DNA of 64,000 nt from Rhodobacter capsulatus (GTDB lineage Bacteria > Pseudomonadota > Alphaproteobacteria > Rhodobacterales > Rhodobacteraceae), in NCBI RefSeq assembly GCF_005144475.1, contig NZ_SWJZ01000056.1, positions 1-64,000 on the forward strand, read 5' to 3'. The position numbers and the translations under genes were made by a program. The notes beneath the pieces were generated by a model. The model was not told the DNA's origin. It did no database searches and saw only the letters and a program-made list of their open reading frames with translations. Below, one piece after another: positions 1 through 9,592 of this stretch (position 1 is its first letter; every line of letters starts with the position of its first letter).

Positions 1-62
1 GGCGGGGCGGGCGCTGGCCGGGGGCCTTTGGGCCCCCGTCTGACAAGGAGAACCGTCTCGCA

Positions 63-86
63 GGGCGAAGGCGATAGCCTTCGCCC
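63..86. terminator. Hairpin just downstream of the MFS gene
   Basis: An inverted repeat, GGGCGAAGGC and GCCTTCGCCC around a 4-nt loop, lies immediately beyond the stop codon of the minus-strand transporter. It is probably its transcription terminator, although no long T tract follows. Confidence 0.45.
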
Positions 87-88
87 CC

Positions 89-1267
89 TCAATGAGGGCG
101 GGCGCGCGAAAACAGATAGACCGCCAGCCCCGCGACGACCGGGATCAGGAAGAACAGGAACAGCACCCGGTAAGCCGCCACCGGATCGCCCGCACTTGAG
201 GCGGCGGCAAAGACCGGACGCGACAGAAAGAGCCCGATCCCCGCCCCGGCGATGGAAAACAGGTTCAGAAGCGTCACCCCCCGCCCGACCAGATGCGGCG
301 GCAGAAAGGCCCGGCCATGCGCCATCAAGACCGGAAAGGAGGCGCCGAAAAACCCGACGGCCGCCAGAAGCGCCGTCGCCTGCCACAGCCCAGCATCGGG
401 CGCGAAAGCCAGCGCGGCAAGCGCCAGACAGAGCACCAGATTGCCCGCGATCGCCACCCGCTTGTGGCTGCCCAAAAGCCGATCCGCCGGACCATAGGCG
501 AAATTGCCCAGCACCATCGCCCCGCCCATCACCAGCGTGACCGAGCCGATCAGCGCCGCATCGGCGCCATGCAGCGCGCTCAGCCAGGGCCCCGCCCAAA
601 GGCCCCGGATCGCCGCGGCGGCCGTGTAATTGGCAAAGATCAAGGGCAGGATCAGCCAGAAGCCGGGCAGGCGCAGGATGTCGAAGACAGTGCCCTTTTG
701 GCCCTTTTGCACGATGCGCTCGGGGTCGCGGGTAAAGATCAGGATCGCCAGCGCCACCAGCAGCGTCACCGCGGTCAGCCCCCACAGCGTGCCGCGCCAG
801 CCAAAGGCGGCGATCGCCGCGGCCAGGGGCGCCGCGCCTGCCAGATTGCCCAGACTGCCGACCCCGATCACCGCCGCGGCCAAAGTGCCGAAGATCGCGG
901 GCGAGAAGCTGCGGGCGAAGATATAGTAAGACCCCATCAGCACCGGGGCGCAGCCGATGCCGATCAGCACCATCGCCAGATGGATGCCCCAGGGCCCGGT
1001 GGCCAGCGCGAAGGTGGCAGCGCCCCCGCCCCCGCCCAGCGCCAAAAGCCAGCCCACGGTATGGCGCGGCCCGATCCGGTCGAGCGCCTCGCCCACCGGG
1101 ATCTGCATCAGCGCGAAGGCCAGATACCAAAGCCCCAGCGACACGGCCAGATCCTCGGCCGTGGCGCCCAGTTCCGTCTTCAGAACCGGCGTCAGGACCG
1201 CAAGGCAGGCCCGATAGAACTGGCTGAGCACATAGCCCGCCACAAGAAACGCAATCGACAGACGCAT
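89..1267 (-). CDS. MFS transporter
   Basis: A major facilitator superfamily permease of 392 residues, the usual size, in the inner membrane. The protein is almost entirely hydrophobic helices, about 12, beginning with MRLSIAFLVAGYVLSQFYRA and ending with a short basic tail. A loop with the MFS pattern GEALDRIGPRHTVG follows helix 2. I chose the ATG at 1267 because GGGAGGG lies just upstream and the longer reading frame adds only low-complexity sequence. The substrate cannot be read from sequence. The gene is transcribed away from the tRNA-Ser gene and stands alone. Confidence 0.85.
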   Translation of the reverse strand: MRLSIAFLVAGYVLSQFYRACLAVLTPVLKTELGATAEDLAVSLGLWYLAFALMQIPVGEALDRIGPRHTVGWLLALGGGGGAATFALATGPWGIHLAMVLIGIGCAPVLMGSYYIFARSFSPAIFGTLAAAVIGVGSLGNLAGAAPLAAAIAAFGWRGTLWGLTAVTLLVALAILIFTRDPERIVQKGQKGTVFDILRLPGFWLILPLIFANYTAAAAIRGLWAGPWLSALHGADAALIGSVTLVMGGAMVLGNFAYGPADRLLGSHKRVAIAGNLVLCLALAALAFAPDAGLWQATALLAAVGFFGASFPVLMAHGRAFLPPHLVGRGVTLLNLFSIAGAGIGLFLSRPVFAAASSAGDPVAAYRVLFLFFLIPVVAGLAVYLFSRARPH

Positions 1268-1541
1268 GATCCCTCCCCGGAGCCGCGCCAAGCTGCCTTG
1301 GGCCGGGCGCAAACACAAGAGGGGCATGTCACGATCCCGATCGCGGGCCCCGCAAGCTGCGGGTCTCGGCCCGCCCGGGATGGCGGGGCGGCCGCCCGGG
1401 CAGATTGATCCCTGGACCGGCGGCATTCCGGCGCGTTCGGGACGGTTTACCGGGTTCGGCAACGCCGCCATTCGCCTGTGGCCACCTGCCGCACGGAAAA
1501 AGCTCTTGTTCTGCCCGCACGTGCCGCATATACGAGCAGGC

Positions 1542-1631
1542 GGAGCGGTGGCCGAGTGGTCGAAGGCACACCCCTGCTAAGGGTGCAGGCGGGGAACCGT
1601 CTCGAGGGTTCGAATCCCTTCCGCTCCGCCA
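1542..1631 (+). tRNA. tRNA-Ser (anticodon GCU)
   Basis: A 90-nt class II tRNA with acceptor stem GGAGCGG paired to the 3' end CCGCTCC, anticodon GCT in the loop CTGCTAA, a long variable arm and TTCGAATCC in the T loop. The CCA end is encoded. It decodes AGC and AGU. Confidence 0.96.
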
Positions 1632-2251
1632 CTTCCCCTCGGATGCAGATTGCGCTCGAAATCAACCTGTTGGCACCGGGCCCCTCGCCCCACACCTGCC
1701 CCCCGCACAGTGACGTTTTGCCGAAGCTCGCTCCTCGGCCCCCGAAGGGCGCCTGCGGGACCGCGGACCGGAGCCGAGGTCAAGGCGGTCAATACCCGTG
1801 ATCGGAACGTCACCAAGGCAAAGCCCGCCCGTCGGCGCGCGCCTCCGGAAACCGAGGTTGGGCCGGCGGCTCATCGCAGGGACCTCCGGCTCGGCGTCGC
1901 CCTTCTGACCGGCCGAACCGCTCTCGGGCGCGCCGTCATCAAGGCCGTGGGACAAGGCGTCGGGAAAAAGACGACGCGCGGCCATGCAACGAGTTTCACG
2001 CCAGAGCCTCGCGGGCCTGCCCGAGCCATCGCGCCAGCCCGGACCCGCCTGCCACGGAACACCTCCTGTTTCCTCCGTTTCGGCTCTCCGCCCTTCCCGG
2101 GCAGGTCGAAGCCAGCCCTTCCATGAGCAGGCCGTCGGAAGCGGCCGATTTTTACGCAAGAATTTGGCGATACCCTCTGGACAGTCCCTGCGCCCTCGTC
2201 TAGTAACCCCCCACCAACACCGGCTTGATGATCTTGTCGAGCAGGCCCGGT
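1632..2251. other. Gene-poor intergenic stretch between two tRNA genes
   Basis: The open frames here overlap on both strands, have no family I recognise and no convincing ribosome binding site. I see no RNA gene other than the flanking tRNAs. It presumably holds the tRNA-Phe promoter. Confidence 0.5.
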
Positions 2252-2327
2252 GCCCAGATAGCTCAGTTGGTAGAGCAGCGGATTGAAAATCCGCGTGTCG
2301 CTGGTTCGATTCCGGCTCTGGGCACCA
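2252..2327 (+). tRNA. tRNA-Phe (anticodon GAA)
   Basis: A 76-nt tRNA with acceptor stem GCCCAGA paired to TCTGGGC, D loop AGCTCAGTTGGTAGAGC, anticodon GAA in ATTGAAAATC, T loop GGTTCGATTCC and encoded CCA. Its 3' two thirds are the integration site of the 31-kb island: the same 52 bases recur at 33342. Integration leaves the tRNA gene intact. Confidence 0.97.
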
Positions 2328-2330
2328 CTT
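2279..2330 (+). repeat. Left attachment site (tRNA-Phe 3' end), attL
   Basis: Fifty-two bases, from the anticodon stem of tRNA-Phe to two bases past CCACT, are identical to 33342-33393 in direct orientation. This is the signature of site-specific integration by a tyrosine recombinase into a tRNA gene. Confidence 0.93.
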
Positions 2331-2407
2331 AAATATCTCTGCAAAAACAGCCACATATGCCGTAACCTGCTTGTTGGTTTGTGCTTGTTTGCGGGCACGT
2401 TTTCGAT

Positions 2408-2429
2408 CCCGTGGCACAACGGTGGCACA
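2408..2429 (+). repeat. Left copy of a 22-bp subterminal repeat
   Basis: The 22 bases contain GTGGCACAACGGTGGCAC, itself two GTGGCAC units separated by AACG. They recur identically at 33170-33191 in the same orientation. Both copies sit just inside the att repeats and next to recombinase genes, as expected for integrase arm or excisionase sites (inference). Confidence 0.7.
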
Positions 2430-2432
2430 AGA

Positions 2433-2756
2433 TCATGCTGCTGTCGAAGATTCACCTCCTTTGGCCATGCGGCTCTTCATCTCGATGACCGATGCCTGCG
2501 GCCCGTAGTTGGCATCGTTTTGGATATGCGCCTCGAGGCTGGCAACATAATCGGCCACCTGAGAGACCACGAAACGGGTGCTGCAGAATCCGGACCCGGG
2601 AACGCCCAACTTGACCTTGCCCGGAAAAGCCGGGTTTTCACGACACCAACGGTCGATCGTGGCGCGAGACACATCGAACAGACGCATCAGATCTTTGGTC
2701 GTGCAATAGTGGCGACTGGCAAGCCAATTCGGTAGGTATCTGGTCGTATTGCTCAT
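2433..2756 (-). CDS. AlpA-like excisionase / HTH protein
   Basis: A 107-residue small DNA-binding protein. Residues about 18-70 (CTTKDLMRLFDVSRATIDRW, then a basic turn) match the winged-helix pattern of AlpA and MerR-type excisionases. Its start codon overlaps the stop of the upstream recombinase gene by four bases, so it is the last gene of the four-gene recombinase operon. By analogy with AlpA and Xis proteins it would control direction or expression of island excision. The role is inferred from fold and position. Confidence 0.7.
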   Translation of the reverse strand: MSNTTRYLPNWLASRHYCTTKDLMRLFDVSRATIDRWCRENPAFPGKVKLGVPGSGFCSTRFVVSQVADYVASLEAHIQNDANYGPQASVIEMKSRMAKGGESSTAA

Positions 2757-4249
2757 TTGGCGTCTTCCATGCGCAAAGGGTCAGGTGAGATTTCATCTGA
2801 TGGGTCGCACTCCGCCCCATCAGGCAATGGCAGGGCGGCGACACCGCCATCGCCAAAATAAGCCTGCCATTCCGCGTCGAAGATGCCCGCTGTTATTCGG
2901 TTTTGAGCCTGCTCAAGAGCAAGCATTTCGAACGCGCGTGTGCGGTAGGCCTCGGCCGTGCGCTCTGAACGGTGATCGCACGCGGCCATCGCGAGTTCGA
3001 CACCACGTGTACCGAGGCGGCCGAAGCTGTCATGCAAATGTGTTCGGGCCGCATGGCATCCGGTCCCGAGATACTTGCTCCAAAGATATGAAGGATAGCG
3101 ATCATGCACGTCAGTATCGTCGTAATTCGTGAACAGCGCTCGGCCACGAGCGAAGCAATCTTCTCTCAGCCTTGTCAGATGCTCTGAAGCGGCACCCTGC
3201 AAGATCAGCTGATCGAGAAAAAATCCAAACACCGGGATGACCGGGGCATTGAACGGTCGGCGTGTCTTGGAAACGTGGAACCGCAACCAATACTCGCCAC
3301 CTTCCCAACGGATTTGATCTCCGAAACGGAGCTGCGTGTCCGCTACACGCAGCGGGAAGGGACACAAAAGAGTCAAGGCCACCGCCGCGTTGCGGAGATG
3401 CTGAGCGCGTCGCGGATGCGCCATGGCCGCTGCCCGACCTAGCAAATCGAGCGCCAAGCCGAAGATGTCGGAATATGTCGGCAACTTTGCAATCTTGGCC
3501 TCTTTTTGTGGGACGGATCGCAATGAGCGCGCATCGTGCAAACGTAAGCGTGCAGCCAGGTGCTCTTCGAGGTCAGGAGAGATCCCGATGTAGCGCGCGA
3601 AATCCCGGATTTGCCGCATGGAGGAAAGCACGGTCTTCGGGGAGAGGGGCTTTTCGCGAGTGGCCATCGATCTCTCGTAAGCGGTCACCGTCTCGACGCA
3701 CATCGACACCGAAAGACCGACGTCTTTCGCAGCTTTCGCGAGTTCGCAGACCTTTGTTCGCATGGTGATTATCATGGCCGGTACGGGAACGGTTCCATTG
3801 CCGCCGACCAAACCGGCTTCCATGTGGAGAAATGCAACCTGAAGAGCATCGGGCAACTCATGTAGATGCACGGACATTCGTCTCGCACGCGCGGGGTATG
3901 GGGCGCGGACGCCGCTGCCCGGGCTGCGCAGAGCGATCACTTTGTCGAGGCTTCTCAGCAGCGGATGTGCGTCAAACAAGCGCCACATCGTTTTGCGGGC
4001 GAGGGAGAGGTCAGAGACGGTCATTTCAAGCGTACCACTGCGCAATGCCGCCACATCGACTTCCTTGTGGCGCACTGCGACGGAGATGATCCGATCAAGC
4101 TTTTCCAGTCCCGCCACGCTAATATGGCCCAGAATGACCAAGCGATCGATATCATCGACGTTGATGATCCCCTCCCAGTGCGGGCGTGCTGAGATTTCCC
4201 GTATCGATTCTCGGCGACTGTCCGCGCGGCCAAAATTACTGGATGCCAT
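2753..4249 (-). CDS. Tyrosine recombinase (second of tandem pair)
   Basis: A divergent site-specific recombinase of 498 residues. The C-terminal catalytic domain shows PLRVADTQLRF (Arg I region), HAARTHLHDSF (H-x-x-R box), and DHRSERTAEAYRTRAF carrying the third conserved His and the nucleophilic Tyr. I set the start at the ATG at 4249, which overlaps the end of the preceding recombinase by 14 bases; the longer open frame runs inside that gene. A long C-terminal tail after the Tyr is unusual. Together with its partner it probably mobilises the island. Confidence 0.75.
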   Translation of the reverse strand: MASSNFGRADSRRESIREISARPHWEGIINVDDIDRLVILGHISVAGLEKLDRIISVAVRHKEVDVAALRSGTLEMTVSDLSLARKTMWRLFDAHPLLRSLDKVIALRSPGSGVRAPYPARARRMSVHLHELPDALQVAFLHMEAGLVGGNGTVPVPAMIITMRTKVCELAKAAKDVGLSVSMCVETVTAYERSMATREKPLSPKTVLSSMRQIRDFARYIGISPDLEEHLAARLRLHDARSLRSVPQKEAKIAKLPTYSDIFGLALDLLGRAAAMAHPRRAQHLRNAAVALTLLCPFPLRVADTQLRFGDQIRWEGGEYWLRFHVSKTRRPFNAPVIPVFGFFLDQLILQGAASEHLTRLREDCFARGRALFTNYDDTDVHDRYPSYLWSKYLGTGCHAARTHLHDSFGRLGTRGVELAMAACDHRSERTAEAYRTRAFEMLALEQAQNRITAGIFDAEWQAYFGDGGVAALPLPDGAECDPSDEISPDPLRMEDAK

Positions 4250-5999
4250 CAGTGACCCCCGCCATTTTTGCCACTTCCGATTGTACTTGGCGCAAAGCCG
4301 CCTCCTGGTCGATCCACGCATAGTGTAGGCGCACAGTATTCGGGGTAACGAAAAGCAATCTTGCGGCGCCGGAATAGTCGCCTGGGTGATCTCGCAAATA
4401 TAGCGTTGCCAGCCCGTGACGATAATTGTGGGGGTGCATGGGCATGCCAAAGTCTCGGCTGGAGTCAGCAAGCCAATTACGGATAACTTGGGCGCAGAGC
4501 ACCTCTCGCTCAAAACCTGGAAAGAGAAACTCCGAGCTTGCCGCATGGGGAAGCATTGGGCGGATCTCCCGTATGTACCACCACAGAACGTCAAGTGCGC
4601 GTGTTGGTCCGGAGTTCAGTTTTGCTCGAACTGGGCGTCGATTTTTGACGTCACCTGCATCGACCAAAACGTAAACGTCTCCACCTGCGCGACTAGGCAA
4701 AATCAGAGACGGGTTCGCGCCGTGAATGCGCAGACACCGCAGGTTCGAGATCCGCAGCGGGGTGCTCCACAGCGCGATAGCAGAATAGGCGGCCAGAACG
4801 CCCAGGGAGATGGCTTTGTGCCGCTTCTGTTCGAAATCTTTATCCGTGGCTTCTTTAAGAAAAGCCATTGATGCCTGTTGAAAACGCAGATGCAACGACA
4901 AAAATGTCAACTCGACGCGGCGATCACGCAATAGTCTGCGGCAAAAAATCTGTATCGCTTCCGGCATTTGCGTTGCGTCCTCTCGCCCTTTTTTAAGGTG
5001 CCGGTTATTTTTCAGGGCAGCATCGATATAATCGGATGCCAAGTTAATATGCGCCGAAATCTTTCGAATTTTTGCAGTGTAAGTGCGCATTGTTCTCGCA
5101 GATATCTTTCTGGATTTATCTGTTTCGGCCATCCAGGCTCGCATGACAGAGTTGAAGACATATCGATCTAGGAGGCGCGTCAGACAATTATCATTCGAAG
5201 GCACGGTGGCGACATTCAATGCCGTATCGACATATTTCCGTAGCGCTGCCTTATAGGAATTAATCGTCGCCTCGCTTTTCCCCCCAACGCGTTCGTCGAG
5301 AATTTCGTCATAGGTGCCGCCACAATAGTCGCGTACGACCTCGTCAATCTGCGCATCGATGTGCGCGGGGAAAATAGGAGCAGATTGGCGCCGCACGACC
5401 GCAATGTCGGGCAACTCAACCGGAAGCAATGCATCGACGAGCGGACATTGGGCACGTTCGTTGCGCAGCATTGAGATGGCTTTGACGATGCTCCGACGCC
5501 GCCCAACTCCAAGATCATCACACAATCGCAGGAGCCAATCGCGCTCCAGGTCTCGAGGAGTGAGGCCGGCCCTTCGCGCCTCATCCGCAAGGATTTTGAT
5601 CGACACGAGAGCCGGGCCTCGGACGGCCTGAGATGCCTGCATTGCCGTTATCAACGCTGTCCACTCATCTTGCATATTCTTGCGAACCAAATATTCATCC
5701 GCAACCCCATGAAATCTTTTGAGTATCGTGACAATTTTTTTGCGCCAGGCATCGTATGCGGCGGGGGTTCGGAAGTTGTCCGGGAACGCCCTGCGGGCAA
5801 ACCGCGCCTGAAATGCCGGGAGGTCGGCCAACACGTCGCAGAGACGATTTGCGTTGTAGATCTCCGGAACGCGCAAGACTTGCGCCGTGTAATCGCGCAG
5901 GGTTCCCGCGCTCCAGGGCTTAGATTCGGCCATCCAATCGAGCACCTCCTGCATCGTTGCGGCAGACGTATCAGTGTTTTCAACGTGGGTGCTTTTCAT
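4236..5999 (-). CDS. Tyrosine recombinase (first of tandem pair)
   Basis: A phage-integrase-family protein of 587 residues, longer than the usual 300-450. The N-terminal half looks like core-binding sequence. The catalytic domain starts near residue 400 with STPLRISNLRCLRI (Arg I). It continues with MHPHNYRHGLATLY (H-x-x-R) and VRLHYAWID with the candidate Tyr. The gene begins five bases after the preceding HTH gene and overlaps the following recombinase. Coupled recombinases of this type occur in alphaproteobacterial islands. Each probably acts as one subunit of a hetero-oligomeric recombinase (inference). Confidence 0.8.
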   Translation of the reverse strand: MKSTHVENTDTSAATMQEVLDWMAESKPWSAGTLRDYTAQVLRVPEIYNANRLCDVLADLPAFQARFARRAFPDNFRTPAAYDAWRKKIVTILKRFHGVADEYLVRKNMQDEWTALITAMQASQAVRGPALVSIKILADEARRAGLTPRDLERDWLLRLCDDLGVGRRRSIVKAISMLRNERAQCPLVDALLPVELPDIAVVRRQSAPIFPAHIDAQIDEVVRDYCGGTYDEILDERVGGKSEATINSYKAALRKYVDTALNVATVPSNDNCLTRLLDRYVFNSVMRAWMAETDKSRKISARTMRTYTAKIRKISAHINLASDYIDAALKNNRHLKKGREDATQMPEAIQIFCRRLLRDRRVELTFLSLHLRFQQASMAFLKEATDKDFEQKRHKAISLGVLAAYSAIALWSTPLRISNLRCLRIHGANPSLILPSRAGGDVYVLVDAGDVKNRRPVRAKLNSGPTRALDVLWWYIREIRPMLPHAASSEFLFPGFEREVLCAQVIRNWLADSSRDFGMPMHPHNYRHGLATLYLRDHPGDYSGAARLLFVTPNTVRLHYAWIDQEAALRQVQSEVAKMAGVTDGIQ

Positions 6000-6004
6000 T
6001 TCCG

Positions 6005-6607
6005 TTATTTCCGATTTGTTTCGCTATTTTTCGGCAGAATACGAAGGCCCGTGTTGTTACCGCTGCCGAAAGGATATGAGCCTTCGTCATATTTTTCGTT
6101 GCTTTTGCAGGCGTTCGCTGTCGAGTCATATTGACCCAGAAATTTCTGCCTTTCATGCCGCAAGGACAAGCCAAGTGGGCCCTTGGGGCCGTGTCGCTTT
6201 TCGAGCCATGTCGCCACGGGTCTACCGTTCATCCAGGCGGTGATGTGAAGGGGAAGATACCGGCGGATTCGAGGGCCGATATCGACATGTATTGGCAAGT
6301 TCCAGTCTGGGTTACGACTGTTTCCCGCATTCCTGATTGTGTGCGGAGTTACGTTGATCATCCTTGCGACATCATCGACAGACAGCAGTGGTGCTGACAT
6401 CGCCGTGATCATATCACTCGGCACCCTGTCGATCCCCCACATACGGCACCATAGGTCTGCCATGTCGACCCGGCCATTGGGCAACTTCGGGCAACCAAGA
6501 TGCTCTAAGTATGCTTGAGCGACGACCGGAGAAATCGCCAGATGGCGATATGCGACGGAGCGCATCGCGACATGACTGGTCGCGTATATTTTTTCGGCGT
6601 TGCTCAT
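6005..6607 (-). CDS. Unknown HTH-like protein, first gene of recombinase operon
   Basis: A 200-residue protein of no family I can name. Residues about 70-125 (APLLSVDDVARMINVTPHTI, then a short loop and wing-like segment) look like an AlpA or MerR-type helix-turn-helix. It leads the operon that continues with two tyrosine recombinases and an AlpA-like protein. Spacing to the next gene is five bases. AT-rich upstream DNA fits a promoter. It may be a directionality factor or target-binding subunit, but this is inference from position. Confidence 0.6.
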   Translation of the reverse strand: MSNAEKIYATSHVAMRSVAYRHLAISPVVAQAYLEHLGCPKLPNGRVDMADLWCRMWGIDRVPSDMITAMSAPLLSVDDVARMINVTPHTIRNAGNSRNPDWNLPIHVDIGPRIRRYLPLHITAWMNGRPVATWLEKRHGPKGPLGLSLRHERQKFLGQYDSTANACKSNEKYDEGSYPFGSGNNTGLRILPKNSETNRK

Positions 6608-7156
6608 GCCGTATTTTATAGAGAGACGCGTCAGAAATTTTCAAGGAAATATTCAGTCTTTTTTATCGTCGCCGGCAAAATAATGATATTTTCTTGGGTC
6701 AAAGTATTTCCTGAAGTGAATCCGGATGTTGAAAAAATTCAATGTTGATATTTTACTTCAATATTCAATTTCTACTCCGGCGCGCGATTTAGATGCCAAT
6801 GTCGTTAGTGTGCCGAAAAAAGTTCGAAATCCACAGTGAAGCTAAGTGATTCGGCATGTTTCCGGAGTGATTTTTCAACAGATCGCCGGATACCTCGGGA
6901 CCGAAGCGGCATCGGAGGCTGCGCTTCTGGCCAGCCATAGGCCGCCTTCGAGGTCGAAGGAGAACGCATCGCCCAAAACTGACTGCGGTCCGTGGTCGGC
7001 CCCGGGGCATTGTCCCGCAGGCAGTCCCCGCCGCGAGTAAGACGGCGAAGCACTGAGCCAAAGCCTCAGCGCGGCGCGCGTCATCCGGACCTCGAGCATA
7101 GCCTTGAAGGGGGGCGATCATTTCGGTCATAGTGCCCATCAACAAGCGAGGGCCGC
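6608..7156. promoter_or_regulatory. AT-rich divergent intergenic region
   Basis: The region lies between the leftward recombinase operon and rightward hsdM. Its left part, about 6610-6790, is strikingly AT-rich for this genome and should carry the promoter of the recombinase operon. The right part is GC-rich, with overlapping open frames on the minus strand that I do not accept as genes. The hsdM promoter must lie near its right end. Confidence 0.5.
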
Positions 7157-9592
7157 ATGGCGATTAAGAAAAGCGATATTTATCGATCTCTTTGGGACAG
7201 CTGCGATCAGCTGCGGGGCGGGATGGATGCCTCGCTCTACAAGGATTACATCCTCACGCTCTTGTTCGTGAAATACGTCTCCGACCGCGCCGGTCAGCCC
7301 GATGCCCTGATCGAGGTTCCTGCAGGCTGCGCCTTCGAGGACATCCGCAAGCTGCGCGGCACAAAGGACATCGGCGAAGGCATCGACACTGCGATCGCGG
7401 GGATCGCCGAGGCGAATGATCTGAAGAACGTCATCGACCGGGCCTATTTCAACGACACCGAAAAGTTCGGCAAGGGCCCGAAGATGGTGAACACGCTCAC
7501 CGCGCTGATCAACATCTTCAGCCGGGAGGAGCTGAACTTCAGCCGCAACCGGGCGGATGGCGATGACATTCTGGGCGACGCCTATGAATATCTGATGCGG
7601 AACTTCGCCACCGAATCCGGCAAGAGCAAGGGCCAGTTCTACACCCCGGCCGAGGTTTCGCGTGTCGTCGCTGCAGTTGCGGGCGTGAACCGGGCCACCA
7701 GCCCGCAGCAAACGGTCTACGATCCCACCTGCGGCTCGGGTTCACTGCTACTCAAGGCGGCCGATGCGGCCCCCGTTGCGCTGACGATCTACGGGCAGGA
7801 ATTCGACATCACCACCCGCGGCCTTGCGAAGATGAACATGATCATGCACGGCCGCGAGGATGCCGAAATCGCACAGGGCGATGTGATCGGCGAACCCCAG
7901 TTCAAAGCCTCGGAAACCGGAATCCAGACCTTCGATTTCGTCGTCGCCAACCCGCCGTTCTCGGCCAAGGCCTGGGGCACGGGCCTCACCAAAGACACCA
8001 CATTCGGCCGGTTCGACCTTGGCATGCCCCCCGAAAAGAACGGCGATTTCGCCTTCCTGCTCCATATCCTCGGCTCGATGAAACCCACGGGCTCGGGCGC
8101 GGTCATCTTGCCCCACGGCGTCCTGTTTCGCGGCAACAAGGAGGCCGAGCTGCGCGAAAAGATCCTCCGGCGCGGCTACATCAAGGCGATCATCGGCCTG
8201 CCCGCGAACCTTTTCTATGGCACCGGCATCCCGGCCTCGATCATCGTGCTTGACAAATCCGAGGCCCGCCCCGAACGCCCCGTCTTCATGATCGATGCCG
8301 CCCGCGGCTTCATCAAGGACGGCAACAAGAACCGCCTGCGCGAACGCGACATCCACAAGATCACCGACGCCTTCGCCCGGCAGGCCGACATCCCCGGCTA
8401 TTCCCGCCTTGTCCCCTGGGCCGAAATCACCGGCCACGACTTCAACCTGAACATCCCGCGCTACATCGACGGCTCCGACCCGGAAGACCTGCAAGACATC
8501 GAGGCGCATCTGAAGGGCGGCGTGCCCAACCGCGACATCGACGGGCTGGCCGAATTCTGGGCGGTCATGCCCGGCCTGCGCGCCACCTTGTTCGGGCCGA
8601 ACCCGCGCCCCGGCTATTCCGACCCGCTGGTCGAACCCGAGGCGGTCCGCGCCACCATCCGCAACCATCCCGAATTCGCCGCCTTCCGCGACCGGGTCCA
8701 TGCGATCCTTGACGGCTGGGCCGGGACGAATGCCGAGCTGATGGATGCCATCGCCCCGGGCGATCATCCCAAGGCGCTGATCCGCATCCTCGCCGAGGAC
8801 ATGCTGACCCGCTTCGACGACGCGCCCCTGATCGACAAATACGAGGCCTATCAGCGGCTCATGTCCTATTGGGCCGAGGTGATGCAGGACGATGTTTTCA
8901 TCATCACCGACGCCGGATGGGAGGCGGCGCGAGAGCTGCGCGAGGCGCGCAAGGAAACCGACAAGGACGGCAAGGTCAAATGGCTTGAGGAGGCCGATCT
9001 GACCGTGAACAAGGTCCGCCTTGTGGCCGATGTCATCCCGCCCCGGCTGATCGTCGCGCGGTTCTTTGCCGATCTGCAAAAGACGCTGGAGGAGGCGCAG
9101 GCCCGCGCCGAAGAGCTGGGCCGCGAGATCGAGGAGATCACCGAGGAACACGGGGCCGAGGGCGGGCTGTTGGCCGATGCCCTGACCGAGGCGGGCAAGC
9201 TGACCGCCGCCTCGCTCAAGGCGCGGGAAAAGTCGGGGCAGGCCGAGCCCGAGGAGCGCGTGCTGTTGAAACAGCTGGCCAAGCTGATGGCGGCCGAGGC
9301 CGAGGCGAAACGCGCCGCAAAAGCGGCCGAGGAGGCGCTGACCGAGGCCACGCTGAAGAAATACCCCGAGCTGAGCATGGACGAAATCCGGTCGCTGGTC
9401 GTCGATGACAAATGGCTGACCGACATCGCCGAGCGGATCGAGGCCGAGGTCGAGGCCCGGACCGAACAGCTGACTGCAAGGGTTCGGGTGCTGACGGAGC
9501 GGTATGGGCATACGTTGGGGGAGATGACGGAAGCATTTGCAAATCTTGCCAAGAAGGTTGCCGACCATCTTGCCTCGATGGGATTCAAGTGA
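7157..9592 (+). CDS. hsdM: Type I restriction-modification system, methyltransferase subunit
   Basis: An N6-adenine methyltransferase of 811 residues. Residues about 1-130 form the N-terminal helical domain. The SAM-binding and catalytic core then shows GQFYTPAEVSRVVAA, DPTCGSGSLLLKA (motif I) and VANPPFSAK (the NPPF catalytic motif IV). The last about 250 residues are charged, Ala- and Glu-rich heptad-like sequence forming a long coiled coil. This makes the protein much longer than the classical about 500-residue HsdM. It modifies the site recognised by HsdS and supports HsdR cleavage. Its stop overlaps the hsdS start (ATGA), indicating translational coupling. Confidence 0.95.
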   Translation: MAIKKSDIYRSLWDSCDQLRGGMDASLYKDYILTLLFVKYVSDRAGQPDALIEVPAGCAFEDIRKLRGTKDIGEGIDTAIAGIAEANDLKNVIDRAYFNDTEKFGKGPKMVNTLTALINIFSREELNFSRNRADGDDILGDAYEYLMRNFATESGKSKGQFYTPAEVSRVVAAVAGVNRATSPQQTVYDPTCGSGSLLLKAADAAPVALTIYGQEFDITTRGLAKMNMIMHGREDAEIAQGDVIGEPQFKASETGIQTFDFVVANPPFSAKAWGTGLTKDTTFGRFDLGMPPEKNGDFAFLLHILGSMKPTGSGAVILPHGVLFRGNKEAELREKILRRGYIKAIIGLPANLFYGTGIPASIIVLDKSEARPERPVFMIDAARGFIKDGNKNRLRERDIHKITDAFARQADIPGYSRLVPWAEITGHDFNLNIPRYIDGSDPEDLQDIEAHLKGGVPNRDIDGLAEFWAVMPGLRATLFGPNPRPGYSDPLVEPEAVRATIRNHPEFAAFRDRVHAILDGWAGTNAELMDAIAPGDHPKALIRILAEDMLTRFDDAPLIDKYEAYQRLMSYWAEVMQDDVFIITDAGWEAARELREARKETDKDGKVKWLEEADLTVNKVRLVADVIPPRLIVARFFADLQKTLEEAQARAEELGREIEEITEEHGAEGGLLADALTEAGKLTAASLKAREKSGQAEPEERVLLKQLAKLMAAEAEAKRAAKAAEEALTEATLKKYPELSMDEIRSLVVDDKWLTDIAERIEAEVEARTEQLTARVRVLTERYGHTLGEMTEAFANLAKKVADHLASMGFK

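Noticed and set aside
2753-4594. 613-residue version of the second recombinase
   Set aside because: The extra N-terminus lies inside the first recombinase gene; the ATG at 4249 fits the operon overlap.
6789-7145. Minus-strand frame upstream of hsdM whose first about 35 codons look plausible
   Set aside because: It changes character midway, has no known family and overlaps the expected hsdM promoter. At most a remnant.
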